A stretch of DNA of 64,000 nucleotides from Annulohypoxylon bovei var. microspora (lineage: Eukaryota > Ascomycota > Sordariomycetes > Xylariales > Hypoxylaceae): contig MU405350.1 of assembly GCA_022836615.1 (NCBI GenBank), positions 37,941 through 101,940 on the forward strand. Reading direction: 5' to 3'. Under the pieces are notes generated by a model. It made no database searches, was not told the DNA's origin, and saw nothing but the letters and a program-made list of their open reading frames with translations. Shown one piece after another: positions 1-12,045 of the stretch. Within the stretch, counting starts at the first letter, position 1; each line of letters starts with the position of its first letter. Both the position numbers and the translations under genes were made by a program.

Positions 1-1395
1 ATCCCACCTACTAATCCATATTCACGATCATAGCAATGCTTTATTTTAACAAGTAGTGACATATAAGTAGCAAATCATCACGTGTAATGAAATAAATATC
101 ATAATATCGGAATCGTTGTAATGATAAAGTAACTAAATACTCACAAAAATTACCTAACATTTAGTTCATGTAAACCAAGTATAATGATAATTCTTCAAGG
201 TAATATCGATATCAAGACATATTTTCTAAGAACTTTATAAACTGCTATAATAAGGTACTTCATCATTCGTTTTCATTTCCATCTTCATTGTTCTCTTTTG
301 TATTTTGCGGCTCTCTTCCAACCTAAGGTCAAGTACTTATTACCCTAGGTACCACTCGAGATACCTTAAAAACGAACTATCAAAGCACGAGATCTAATAA
401 AATATCCAATACATGTAAATGACCTTAGAACACCGCACCAATCTTAGGGTAAATAAGTAAATATCATCTTTAAGAGAAAATGAAAACATGCACGAGTTAA
501 AAGCATCAGCAAGCTAATCTGCTAACCGCCATGTACTATGGAGATAGCACCTTATTTTTTCACATATCTCCTAGCGCGGATAGCAGCGCAGCGTCTGGGC
601 AAGAGACGGGATAAACTGGGAATAGGGATAGGTAGTTCACGTTGACCACTACCCGTTCTGATGAACGGAAAATATTCGCAACGGGCTACGAGAAAAACAT
701 ATAGCCAGATCAATTTTAATGCTATTGAGTACCTATTGTAAGTCAGCTCTTGATCTTATCGCCTATGGAGTAAAGTAAAATTGATACAATACAATATGTC
801 ACTTTATCGGACATCTTTGCCCATCTCCTATCAAGTTAACTAACACCCAATCTCGGTGTATAATAACGATCACTAAACACAATCATGAATCCCTAAACTT
901 GATTTACCAATGCCGTATAAGAATCTACGTTAAAAAGCGAAGTAAACGCCTACCATTGTGGTACCTAGCCTACGCATAATAGCATCACTAATCGTATAAA
1001 CCAACCAAACACAAACCCGAAAGCCATGTCAGCCAAACCCTACGCGGTTTAGTCTTCCAACATTTGGGCCAACCCCCACATAGGGGATGGTGTAAAAGGC
1101 GTCGGACATAGCCATCGGGATAGCCAAGATTTCGGACTTTAGGCGCTGAAAAGGCGGGCACGCGTGCGAGTATGAGGCAAAGCACGGGATACACATAGTA
1201 CGGTATCGGCTCCATCTTCTTCAGCTATGAGTACGCCTTTTCCTCATTTGAACCAAATCACCAAGAGTTGGGATATCATCATTAGTTACCCCGAATCATT
1301 TATTTACTTACAAAAAGGAACGCTCAGTTTTCTGCCTAGGTATCTGTCTGTCATATATCATTCAACATCCAACGTCAAATCGTCCACCAACTCAA
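1..1395. other. intergenic, no gene seen
   Basis: AT-leaning sequence with no convincing reading frame, family signature or RNA gene. The only longer frame (988-1215, minus) has no recognisable family feature. The segment next to 1396 is the 3' flank of the Zn2Cys6 factor. No inverted-repeat pair was noticed. Confidence 0.5.
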
Positions 1396-3874
1396 TCAGT
1401 AAGTAGGAAATTGATTCAATATGTTCCAAAGCGTGTCATTACCAAACTCGCCGCCAAACTGCCATTGAGCTAGCTGCTCCTCCCCCGCAGAGCTGGTCGG
1501 TATGCTGGTGGCAAGGCCACTCCCACTACCTGCCGCTGTCGCCCCCGAGAAAGTCTCCGGCCAGGTCGTCGACGTTACATCACTGCCAGGTATAGCTGTT
1601 AGATCGTTGTATGCGATGTCTCCTATGGGATATATGGGCATGATCGAACTGAAGTCGAAATCGGTCGGGAACGACCAATCTGCACTCGCGAACACGTTAT
1701 TGTCGGCCCCGGAGGCGGGCGTCAATACTGTGCTTGAGCTGACACTTCCGCCTCGGTCTGTCGCCGTGGGTAAGGTAGACGAAGCGATAGTATTCGACGC
1801 ATTGCTTGGGTTCTGAGGGATGGGTTCCGATGAAGAACTTGGTGTTTGCATGTCAGAAGAACTACCACATGTTCCACTGCAGCTTGTAGTGCTGCCCCCT
1901 ACTTCGCTGATTGCCTTGCAACTGTAACCTACAGCCTTCTTAAAGCGAATATAAATAGCACGCAGTACCCCCAGTGCAGCTTGCGCGAGGCGATTCCGAG
2001 TAGCCATCTTCTCGAAGCGTTCGATTGCCCATTCAAAGTGCTGCCGTACTGCGGCTAACAGCTCCGCATGCTCCCTCGGGAATAAGATATAGACGGACGC
2101 TATCATGATAACAGCATCGAACGTCCCAAAGAAAAGAGTAAAGGTTTTATGCTGGTGCGGTCTCAGCAGGGCGAAATATATCTTCTGCGCATCCAGAATG
2201 TCCAAACCTGCTTTGAGGGCTTCATGGCGACTAGTAACTCGGGTGAAAACGTATGGGCGATGAAGCGCCATGATGTTAAAGGAGATGAGTTGGGGTAGAG
2301 TCGGCCGTACAAATGGCAACCACCTACATTCCGGAAGCCCATCGAATCGCGTGTCTGGATTTTGCAGGCGGAAAGGTGGCGGGGTACGGGCTTGAATATC
2401 CAGCAAATCCTGATGGATTTTTTCGACTTTAGAGAAGTCTTTTGGAAATGGTCCTTCTTTCTCCAAGTCGAGGATGTCTCTCAATGGACGCATGACCTCC
2501 CAAGACCATAGGGCTCGTGTTAGAGGTGTAGGTGGGTCGTTTTCACCACGCTGCATTACGGGAGACTTTCTTGTATCCTTAGGGATGAGCGAATCGACCG
2601 GCAGACTCCGATTCACTAGGCGGAAATCTACGCTGGTAGGCCTACCGAGGACGGCGCCGGTATGCAAGTCCCAACCTAGGAGGGTCATCCAGACTCTTCG
2701 TCGGCTCTGTGCCATCCATATCTTTTCTAAAGCCTCCTCCGTCGAATCCTCCGCACTTGGCTGAGGATCCAACTGATCTCGATGGAGACCAATCTCTTGC
2801 GCATCTCGAATGCTAGTTCCTACTTGATGCCACTGCTGGGAAGTTAGAACAGACGAGCAGCCGGGTATAAGCAGAATGGGCACTCACAGCCTCGGTAACC
2901 ATGCCGGTATATTTGAGGAAAGCAGCCCTCACCCAACCAGATAACACGGTTATAATGGACATCTGACGCTTTCCTAGAAGTGATAAGATGGCGACGCCGG
3001 ATTCGCTGTAGTCAAATGCCAAGTCTTCAAAAGTCATATTACTCGTGTACTTCAACGACTCAAAAGTCTCCTCGGCTTCTTCGGGAAGGTAGAGGAGGGA
3101 GGAGGCTAGCATCTGAAATAAAAGAGCCGGAAAAGCCCTTAACATGGGGTCTAAGGCTTGAGGACCAGAGGTTGTCAGAACGTTGAATGGCATGCTATAC
3201 CACTGCTCTATCAACCTTCGAAAGACAGGTTCGTCGATGCTAAAGTATTGCCAATTGATATCCCGGAAATAGAGGTCTACCAGCTGTTCGACATAGGTTC
3301 TCGCGGGTAACTGGCGGATCAACGTCTTGTATCGCTCACGCAAGCCGAAATTACCAACGTCGAAGCTCTCAGAAGGCATTCCCGGTATCCGCTCCCCATC
3401 GCCTTCAATCTTACGCAATATTCCAAGAGTGGTAGCACTATTGTTGGAGTAGCCGAAATCCGCGGTTTTGATGGGTATGGTCTCGATCGACTCGGGCGAG
3501 TGTTCATTACCGCTCTGAGAAGACCCTTTACGATCGGGCTTCGCAAGCGGTGTTCCAGTCTCGTACCGGCAGGATGCTTCTTTATTTCGCGACACGCAAT
3601 TCGTACACGGCATCTTACGGTCGCACTAAGAGGAGCATTAGTACCTAATTTTATAACATGTATTAGATTTTTTTATAAATAAATAAATGGAACAAAAATA
3701 AAATAAAATAAATGCAACTCTTATCACCTTCTGCTTCCTCCTATGGCACTCGGTACAACTTATGACAATCCTTCTGCGCTTGCGAGGCGGCGCTTTGCCA
3801 TTCGTCTCATGGCTCGCTTTATCGTCATCCATATGGATGATGTTCTCAGCCACTTCCACTTCGGCAGCAGACAT
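1396..3874 (-). CDS. Zn2Cys6 fungal-specific transcription factor
   Basis: A fungal binuclear zinc cluster transcription factor, presumed nuclear and DNA-binding; the target genes are unknown. Three exons: 3728-3874, 2888-3625 and 1396-2835, with introns of 102 and 52 nt, giving 774 aa. The zinc cluster is split by intron 1 and is complete after splicing: Cys40, 43, 50, 56, 59 and 68, spacing C-x2-C-x6-C-x5-C-x2-C-x8-C, preceded by a basic stretch (RKRRR, residues 31-35). Residues from about 150 to 570 form the fungal_trans middle homology region, recognisable from the SIRDAQEIGLHRD and RRRVWMTLLGWD segments around the second splice. The C-terminal 150 or so residues are Ser/Thr/Gly-rich and acidic-hydrophobic, a plausible activation region. 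The start is the first ATG before the zinc cluster. The nearest neighbour upstream is pyr4, over 1.1 kb away; nothing links the two. The family assignment is firm, the biological role is not known. Confidence 0.93.
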
Positions 3875-5006
3875 GGTGATAACGAAGGAATAGACAAGTT
3901 CGAGTTCGAGTTTAAGTTTGAGTTCAAGTTCGAAGTTCGAAATTTACTACGACGAAACAATGCGACCCGATCGGTGGCTGAGGGGTAATAGATAGATAGT
4001 AGGTGATTGTGTGGTTCTTGGCTGGCTCTCGCGGGAATTGCGCGGTGAGAAATCGTACCGTACAATGTCGTAAAAGGTGGTAAGGCAAGGCAATGCGAAT
4101 ATTGTTTCTAAGTTCTTGCCAGATAGATCGGCGCGGAGATATCTGGTAGCTATCGCCTTATTCCATACAATTCTTGACCTTGTACCTTCCTCTACTTACC
4201 CAAGCAAGAGCGAGCATTTATACCAGTAGGTAATCACGCGAGGTACTATTGCCCCCTGTCGTTCTTATATAAAACAACCTGTTCGTATTATAGAATCGTA
4301 AAACTTAGGTTGTATTGGAGAAAGTGGAAACCCCCACCATCCTCTTCAACAAGCAGCAATGAGTCGACAGTGATAAACCTTGATGTTTTGCTAGAGCTAA
4401 CTACCGGTATAGCCCACAATCCACGGCTTTTCCCCGCTAACACCGTTGTTCCCGAAGTCTTGCTTACCTAATATGATACTAGTACTAGATAGGTACCTGT
4501 GCAACTTTAGGTAATCCTCACATGTCTCTTCATTCATTCCTTTCCCTGCCCTGCACATCAAGAATTTTCTATCTAGCAAACTCTTGCGCTACACAAGCTA
4601 TCCGGACTAAGAAAGAAAGGATGTGATTTAAGTGGACTTATTCAGCTCTGGTTCCTACATTTATAGAAGAGCCTCAAAGAAATTCGCATACATGGGTACC
4701 TAAGTAGATAGTTAAGGGGTGATGTTTACCTATCACATATCTATATCGCGAAACTCCATCATGACCCGTGGGGGAATAATATTGCCATAAACTCCTTGGT
4801 CGTTGCCAGTAGACCTCATTATGTATCATTTGATGCGACTTGGTAACTTTCTTAAAACCCCTTTCCAATTTTTTTTGGTTCGGCCAGACTTCCCTAATAA
4901 TGATGACGACTATCTTGTATAAAGCCGAAAAAACTCCAGGCTCCGGGACGAAATGTTTCATCCATGCTTGTTATAGACCCACGCGGCGCCAAACACCTTT
5001 CTACTC
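3875..5006. other. intergenic between TF start and pyr4 end
   Basis: Promoter and 5' leader of the Zn2Cys6 gene plus the 3' flank of pyr4. It holds a short hexamer-like repeat just upstream of the TF start (listed separately). Small frames here have no family features. No RNA gene seen. Confidence 0.5.
3896..3939. repeat. degenerate hexamer repeat in TF leader
   Basis: About seven imperfect copies of a TTCRAG/TTYGAG hexamer lie 22-65 nt upstream of the transcription factor start codon. They probably sit in its 5' untranslated leader or core promoter. Read on the gene strand the repeat is a GAACTT/GAACTC series. It could be a simple slippage repeat. Confidence 0.6.
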
Positions 5007-6137
5007 TCACGATTGTTGCCCTATCCGGTGCAGGTATGCCTTCCACGCTTTCCTTCGGTATTGTTCAGCCTCCACTTGCGGAGACGCGGCCTTGAGAATG
5101 CCCCGTCCAACGATGATGATATCGCTGCCACCCAGTCCAACAAGCTTCGAAGGGGTGTTGTACTGTTGACCAAGACCGTCACCCGCAATATTGCTACCGT
5201 CCTCGTCCCCTTCGGGAGGCAATTGGCAACCAGGTGTCATGGAAATGAAATCGTCCGTCTGCTCGCTGTTGAGCGTTTCCTGCGAAATAAAACCCATCAC
5301 AAAGTCTTTATGCTCTCTGGCAGCCTCAACGCAGGCTTGCGTGTACTCCTTGGTTATGAGGTTCCCCGCACTCGACATCTGTGCTAATATCAATAGTCCT
5401 CGTTCCCATGGGGGCTCTTCAATCCCCGCGTATACAAGCTCGTCCCCCTCGGCAATACCACTAGCGAAACGAGGTGAGTCTACCGGCTCGAAAGATTGCG
5501 TTAGAGTCGTGATAGACACAATGCTTCCTTTCCTGCCGTTATGTAAGTTTGATGGAGGTGGGAGTTCCTTCGCCGTCGACAGAGGCGCGGGTGTAGAGGT
5601 TTCATCCTCTTCGTCGAATGAGTCCGAGACAGGGGTACCGACGGAGACGGACGTCCTCACTTCATAGTTGACACGTGAACGCCACCGCGCGGCTGCTTGC
5701 TGAAGGGCAGTAACTGCTGCCTTTCCGGGAATCATGTTGACATTTACGATGTGTGCCCAGTCGATAATACGGGCGCTGCCAGCCGTATATTGTAACTGAA
5801 CCGTGCTACCAATGTCGCCAAATTTCCTATCTTCAAAGATGAGAAACCCATGTCTCCTTGCAAGAGCACCCAGCTTAGCACCAGTGCCTGTTTGCGGATG
5901 AAAGTCCCACCCCGCGACGAGATCGTAATGAGTCTTGAGCACGACAATAGAGGGGCCGATTCTGTCTGCTAATGTGAGAAGTTCGCGGGCGGAAGTAACG
6001 TCGGCGCTGAGGCATAGGTTTGACTTCTTTAATTCCATGAGTCGGAAGAGGTAACTGGCCAGCGGATGGGTGACATTTTTGGCTCTTTCGGCGAAGCTCG
6101 CCCTGAACGTGGGGTGACGGTCCGAAGCTGCGCACAT
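5007..6137 (-). CDS. pyr4: orotidine 5'-phosphate decarboxylase
   Basis: Catalyses the last step of de novo UMP synthesis (OMP to UMP plus CO2) in the cytosol; the orthologue of yeast URA3 and Neurospora pyr-4. A single exon of 376 aa. The catalytic Lys/Asp array is visible: Lys68 in the LKTHYD segment and Asp103, Lys105 and Asp108 in EDRKFGDIG. The phosphate-binding loop follows in AQMSSAGNL, with MTPGC, GDGLGQQYNTP and the IIVGRGI arginine loop near the C-terminus. Between the beta-strand carrying VSVGTPV and AGIEEPPWERG lies a roughly 80-residue acidic/Ser-rich insertion. This insertion is typical of filamentous ascomycete enzymes and explains the length compared with about 267 aa in yeast. 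The ATG at 6137 gives an N-terminus of normal length. No introns are needed. All key residues are intact, so the gene looks functional. Confidence 0.98.
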   Translation of the reverse strand: MCAASDRHPTFRASFAERAKNVTHPLASYLFRLMELKKSNLCLSADVTSARELLTLADRIGPSIVVLKTHYDLVAGWDFHPQTGTGAKLGALARRHGFLIFEDRKFGDIGSTVQLQYTAGSARIIDWAHIVNVNMIPGKAAVTALQQAAARWRSRVNYEVRTSVSVGTPVSDSFDEEDETSTPAPLSTAKELPPPSNLHNGRKGSIVSITTLTQSFEPVDSPRFASGIAEGDELVYAGIEEPPWERGLLILAQMSSAGNLITKEYTQACVEAAREHKDFVMGFISQETLNSEQTDDFISMTPGCQLPPEGDEDGSNIAGDGLGQQYNTPSKLVGLGGSDIIIVGRGILKAASPQVEAEQYRRKAWKAYLHRIGQQS

Positions 6138-7073
6138 GGCGAATCAATTGGTGGTGGTATTTGGTTTTGGGTTTTACGTCTTGTTCTTCGGCTCGTAGGT
6201 ACGAGACGGGACTCGAGATATCTAAAAGATGCGATCGCAATTGTGGGCTAGTACAGTTCCGGCGAACACGTTGACCAGTCAGGCTCTACCGACAGGAGGG
6301 TCCAGGTATCGGAGAGAGCGATCGACGGTTGGGTGAGAACCCTGGACGCTGTGGAGCTATATGATGTCAATTTACTATAAAAGGGAAGATGTATCTAATA
6401 GAAGGTCAAGATGGAAAACAAGATGGATCGAGCTGCATAGGAATTCTGCGGCCTGAAGCACTCTTGATATATGTTTTGGACTAGATTGATCTCTTGATGT
6501 GAAACACAGTATATATAGGCACTTAGGTAAACAAGACAAGGCAAAAAGAACGGGTACGAATATGGGTATGGGTACACGAGGCAAGGCCTTCGTGGAGGAG
6601 AAACCGAACATACCTGAAAGCTGGAGATGCAGGGACGCAGGGACGGGACGCAAGGTTCGCCCTCTACTCGGTGGACCACCCTCGTACTTTGGAAGCTGAC
6701 CGACAATCTTGTGCATATGCCGTTCTCCTGTCAAGCGTTGGGAATCTTGAGAAACCTGGGGTCTTCGGGCCTATTTGTCTCCTAAGTGCGAATGTTTGCC
6801 TGTGAATCGGGAAAAAAGGTACGAGGGTTCGGGTCCGAATTAGACGAAGATCGGAGACGCCTATAGGTATTCTGAAGAGGTATTCGCTAGAAGAAACCAA
6901 CGTAGACTTTTAGACTTGGTCACTTGGGCACCAAGGGATGTTGTCAAGTCTCTTATCGAGTCGGGATGAAGCAAACGGACGATCGAAGAGAGGGGGGGAG
7001 GCCGGGAAGGGGAAAGGAGAAGAAAAAGAAAAAGGTTAGGTAAGGTTTTTTGAGGGGGAAGCGGGTTGCGGAT

Positions 7074-7104
7074 GGCGTTGGCGTTGGCGTTGGCGTTGGC
7101 GGTC
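7074..7104. repeat. GGCGTT microsatellite
   Basis: Four tandem GGCGTT units plus partial flanking units in non-coding DNA. A simple repeat with no assigned function. Confidence 0.8.
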
Positions 7105-7311
7105 CAAGTTTCGGTTTTTTCTTCCAATTCTACTTAGGTAGCTTACCTAACTTAGGTATTTAAACAACTAACGGCGTATCCGTACCTAAATTAGACCAAT
7201 TAGAGTTTCCCGGACTATATTAGTTTGAAACTGAGGACTTCGAATTCGAGTCCAGACTCTTTAGCTTGATTTGTTGGTCTGTCAAGTATAGAAACAATCG
7301 TAATGACTGGT

Positions 7312-7359
7312 TCTAGGGTCTAGGGTCTTGGGGTCTAGGGTTAATGGTTAAGGGTAAGG
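7312..7359. repeat. telomere-like degenerate TAGGGT repeat
   Basis: A run of imperfect C/TTAGGGT-type units (TCTAGGGTC, TTGGGGTC, TAGGGTTAA, TTAAGGGTAAGG). It resembles the fungal TTAGGG telomere unit but is irregular, with only one unit containing the exact hexamer. It is short, interstitial and surrounded by single-copy-looking sequence. Confidence 0.5.
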
Positions 7360-9586
7360 CGGTGGGGAGTTGTAGTGATATGTAAAGTGGTGTTGGTGGA
7401 CAGATGGGAGTTTTTGATGCAAGTTAGCCCACCTAGACTGCCACTGTCTAAGTGGGATGGTATGATGATATTGTATTAACTGCCCAGGAAAAGGAATGGA
7501 ATTGAACGGGTCGGGTGTCACAAGAAAATGGGCGAATGATCAATTGTCCGTCGGCATGGTACCTACACCTACTTTGGTAACTGTGCCTTCCCTTTGGTGA
7601 ACCACAGCAGGCTTTTATTCGAAGAAGGTCCGAGGATAGCACTGTTTGGCTTGTCTTAATGAAGTATAAAAGTACCGGGAGGATTGCATGTGCTAGCCGA
7701 AAAGGGGTGCATCTCAAAAGCAAAATGCCATAATTACATTCGAATATCATAGTATGGGATTTAGTCTTGTAGGTATTGTACATACACCCATACACCTAGG
7801 CAATATGCAGGCAGCCACCGCTGTAAATTGAAATCCCGTTATCTTCTATAGGTGGAAATGAGGATCTCTAGTCTCGAAACGGTAAGCAATACATAAAAAC
7901 CTTGACCATCTTCCAATATGAGGCGCAAAAGATGCGACTGGCTATACCTAGTATGTAGTCTGCTGACTGTTCCCCTCGCATCCTTCTTCCTTGAGATGCA
8001 GATTTGATGAATCCTTTTTCTATTTCAGGTCCGCTCTAAAACGAACCAGGCCAATGGACTTGTAATGGTGAAATGGTCTGACCTTTAAAAAGGCCTGGAA
8101 CAACCTTCTTACACACTACACCAGCGCCGTCAGGATTGGATTCATAGGAAGGTCCACCTACGTTGACAGTCTCGTCCAGGATATCGCACGCCTCTGGCCT
8201 CTCATGTTTTGTTTTCAATAGGGGACATCATCAATCACTAATCACCAATCAAGGTTCTGTCAAGGTAAATGTTGTATAGGTAGGTATGTTATGAGTTACA
8301 CGAGAAAGATCATGGTGATAAAGAATAGGGAACCTAACGACGTCACTTTTTTGTGTGCCATGACTCGATGTCGGCTGGTAGCACATTTGGTCAGGTCAAA
8401 TCAGCTCTGTTCAGTATGATTTATCGGGTACAACAGCTTTTTCCTAGCTTTGGCTTATATGTATGCATATTGTATGCATCCATAGTATAGAGCTGTAAGT
8501 GGTTGAAGGGTGGTCTGAAAGGTGAAGCTGCTGACCGGGCTGTGTCGCCTTGGTCGCAATCATCGCATTCGTCACCTTCGTACGGGTCGGTTTACGATCA
8601 GTCTTGTGCTGCAGCTCTGGATTCTACCGAACAGCAATAGCCACGTGGCTTCATACCTAGGTATACTACTAGGTATCAAGGCATTTTTTGACGGTGTCAC
8701 GACAGTTCCGAAATACTACCTACATAAGTGTTCGATAAGAGGTTGTGAGGGATGTGAGAATTGTGAGAGTTGTGAGAGTGTGAGAGGCAAATTCGAGATT
8801 AATGCTCATGTGAAAGATGTGGAAGGGCGGCAGACATGGGTCAAACAGACAGGGAAGATAGGGCGTCGATCGTCCCGTCCCGAATTCGAATTCGCGATAA
8901 CGAACAACGTTTAATGTTATCCTGAGTTTTAAGATGTGGGGCTTTGACTTTAACACTTGAGCTGTTTGAGGCATACTGCGCAGAGACCACATGCAGCCTT
9001 ACTTAATCTCAAAAAGATAAATTGCGGGTCTTACAGCCTCGACAGCACTTAAAGTTCCAATCAAACAATCTCACGGTTGACGCGATCCCTGGCAGCTGGC
9101 ATCTACCTAAACTACTAGGTACCTACCTAGGCACATTTCTCTCTCCGTCCTTCCCGACCCAGCCGAAAGGGTTCCTTATCAGAAGACAACTTTAACTCCT
9201 CAAGTGCTCCTCTTCTTCGATTCCAAGGTTATCTATCTACATACTTGGATCTACCCCAATCCATTTTACCTTCAGCTCTTTATTCATCCGATATCTTACA
9301 TTCTACACTTAAGGTTGTTAAGTAAAACGATCGCATCTTTCTTCGTCTGATAGCACCTCCGTCATCTTTCACTTTCTTTCACGGAGGGTTATCATACCAC
9401 GTACCACACCTAAATAATCACACCACGAAAAAGCCACCGAGTTACCTACTACGCCACTCGTGCACCTTAGCTGAGCGCTAACCTACGATCATCCTTTCAG
9501 CTCGTTATCAATAAATAAACAAACGCCTAGGTCGAATATCGTCTACTCTCCCTTTCACGCCTCTCGCCGCCTTGAGAGAAATCATC

Positions 9587-10717
9587 ATGCCTGAAAGAAG
9601 AACCAGGCGGCAGGCCGCTCTGGCAGCAGCCGCAGCCGCAAACGATACGCCTACCAAATCTAACAACGATGATATCGCCATTAACGGCAATGGTATCAGT
9701 AACGATGAGAAAGATCTAGCTGTTGCGCCGTCAGATTCTAAAGCTCTCAACTTTCCAAAAGAGAACATATTCATATTTTGGCCCAATATCATAGGTATGC
9801 GCTTCTCCTATCATCGCAAGGCTACATGCGCCGAGGCTGCGCCGATCCACAGATCCTCAGGTTCTTATGTTCTTATTCTAACTCTTCAAACAAATAGGCT
9901 ATTCTCGCATTGTTCTCGCTATTGCGTCTCTATACTACATGCCCCTACACCCTCGAACATGCTCGATACTCTATAGTATCTCCTGTCTTCTCGATGCCCT
10001 CGATGGCTACGCGGCTCGTTATTTCGAACAGTCCACCAAGTTTGGTGCCGTCCTAGACATGGTAACAGATCGATGCACCACCTCGTGCTTGCTCGTCTTC
10101 TTGTCCTCCGCCTTCCCACGATGGGCTATCATCTTCCAGGGCTTGATTTCTATAGACTTTGCAAGCCACTACATGCATATGTACGCGACGCTAGCTATGT
10201 CAGGCTCGAACTCCAGCCACAAGAACGTAGATAAGTCAAGGAGCTGGTTATTGAACCTCTACTATACCAACAAGGTTTGTTTCTATTAGTTTTTAGATCA
10301 CCCCCGTGCTTTAAGCTAATCAAGCATTAGACTGTCCTCTTCTTGTGCTGCGCCCTGAATGAAATCTTCTTCATCGCTATATACCTACTCTCCTTCTCGT
10401 CGCCGCTCCTGTCCCCACAGCTGCTTGAGCCCCTTGGCGAGTCCAGGGCCAACGCCATCCAAACTGGGGCGCAAGTTAACAGCTCGGTGCTCCACCAGCT
10501 GTTTACCAACCCTTACAGCGCCGGTGCTCTAGAGATGGCACGCGCGAACAAGATGGATTCCACCTTTCCTTGGATTCTCGCTGGGGTTAGCGCCCCCATC
10601 ATGGCACTAAAGCAATTCCTCAACGTCATCCAGCTTGTCAAGGCGAGCCGATGGCTGGGCGAAGGTGACGTTGAGGCGAGAAGAATGGCTGGTCTGCCAA
10701 GGAAGAAGAGCGCGTAA
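9587..10717 (+). CDS. PIS1: phosphatidylinositol synthase
   Basis: CDP-diacylglycerol-inositol 3-phosphatidyltransferase, an ER membrane enzyme that makes phosphatidylinositol from CDP-DAG and myo-inositol. Exons 9587-9794, 9898-10274 and 10331-10717 (introns 103 and 56 nt, clean GT-AG, CTAAC-type branch sequences) give 323 aa. The CDP-alcohol phosphotransferase signature D-G-x2-A-R-x8-G-x3-D-x3-D is perfect: Asp105, Gly106, Ala109, Arg110, Gly119, Asp123 and Asp127. The N-terminal 50 or so residues are Ala/Asn-rich and variable. Hydrophobic helices follow (SLYYMPLHPR..., SCLLVFLSSAF, EIFFIAIYLLSF, WILAGVSAPIMALKQFL). The C-terminus is basic (RKKSA). The start was chosen at 9587, the first in-frame ATG. 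It is somewhat longer than the 220-aa yeast protein because of the N-terminal tail and a lumenal insertion before the last helices. Confidence 0.96.
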
Positions 10718-12045
10718 GAGGATAGAGACACTCACAGGACTGAGAAGCTCCTCAAACATAGTGAAGACGCTATTGGTGGGTCAGGACCTCGGGATGAACC
10801 TGAATACGACAAAAACATGGTGTGGGTCTGTACGAGTTGTCCTGTTTACGGAAGGCGTGTGAGGCATCGGGCAGGCCTGAACGGTTCGTATCAATCGGTT
10901 GCATAGGCTCGGACATGGGAGGCATAGAATCGGATTTGGCTCAACGACGGGTGCTTGTGGCCACCCTAATCAAAGAGAGGCTCAAACGGGGTGAACTAAC
11001 GAACATACCCAAATGTCTTGAAATCAGTCTTCGTTGTACATATGTAATCTTAATCATGGAACTGGGTGAGGACGGAATCGCGGAGATGAGAGACAGGCCA
11101 CGTGCTCATTGCAATTGAATATCTACAAATTATCACGGCTTATTCGTATGACCTAGTGCTAATAGGAGCAGTTTAAATGATATACCATACCTACGCCCCT
11201 GTTTACGAGAACCTACATTCAGTTCAATCACTACTGTAGTGTAACCCAGAAGGCCTAAGGGCTTAGGATTTCTATTATACGCTAGTGCAGGGATGGCGTC
11301 GTTGCCCCTATTCCTACTTTTTCGATGATATTTTCGTCGACCCAGAAAATATATTCAGTCACCAACCCCTATTTTTTTTAATAAATTTGCGAACATGCGT
11401 TATTTGAACTGATAGGATCTTCCTGGTGTATGTATAAGAATATTTCTGTACGAATTCATAGATCTTGTCTACACGACTAGAAGAAGAACAGATACTATTT
11501 TGTCGGGTTTTACTCCAATTCCTATCCCATAATAGAAGTCACTGGACCCCTTTATGATACTACTATGCATCAACACCACCAACTGCATAACTAGGACATA
11601 TCTAGTGTCACTTCATTGGTATGGAAGGATAGGTGACATGCCACTCTCCAAACCAAATCCATCACTCGCATTATAGCGAATGCACCTGTCCATCATGCTA
11701 TGCAGCTTTGATGTCGGAACTGAGGCTAAAATACCAGCATATGCAGAGAGGGTCGTACACATCACATCAAGTGACTTCACGTACATTTATTTTCTGCATG
11801 AGCCAGCCCGATACTACGGGAAGAGACGGTGAGTCTTATCTGCCTAACATACATACCCAGGCAGCCCAATTTCCCGTGGGCGTTCTCCGCAGCGGCGCCG
11901 CCGATCATAGTGGTGAACCCCCAGTATCCAGTAAATTTCCCTCTTAGGCATTAGGAAAAGCTGACTCTCGTACATATGCACTCCGCAAATCATTGCATCT
12001 TGTCGCTCCGGGTCCGTCGACTAGCCTTGCCAAATACCTAAGTAC
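10718..12045. other. intergenic between PIS1 and P450
   Basis: Convergent 3' flanks of PIS1 (+) and the P450 (-). A 98-codon open frame at 10822-11118 lacks an ATG and is most simply PIS1 3' untranslated sequence. Nothing else identified. Confidence 0.5.

Larger units (their letters stand above)
6138..9586. other. long intergenic between pyr4 and PIS1
   Basis: About 3.4 kb without a supported gene, between the divergently transcribed pyr4 and PIS1. Contents seen: a GGCGTT microsatellite near 7.08 kb, a telomere-like degenerate repeat near 7.32 kb, several TAGGTA/ACCTAGG palindromic words, and a pyrimidine-rich stretch at about 9.14-9.48 kb that is probably the PIS1 promoter and leader. No frame here shows a conserved family. 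Confidence 0.5.

Noticed and set aside
7238..7262. T-arm-like hairpin GGACT...AGTCC
   Set aside because: The loop is 9 nt rather than 7 and no D-arm, anticodon arm or acceptor stem surrounds it.
10822..11118. 98-codon open frame after PIS1
   Set aside because: It begins with GTG, not ATG, has no recognisable family, and lies where the PIS1 3' untranslated region is expected.
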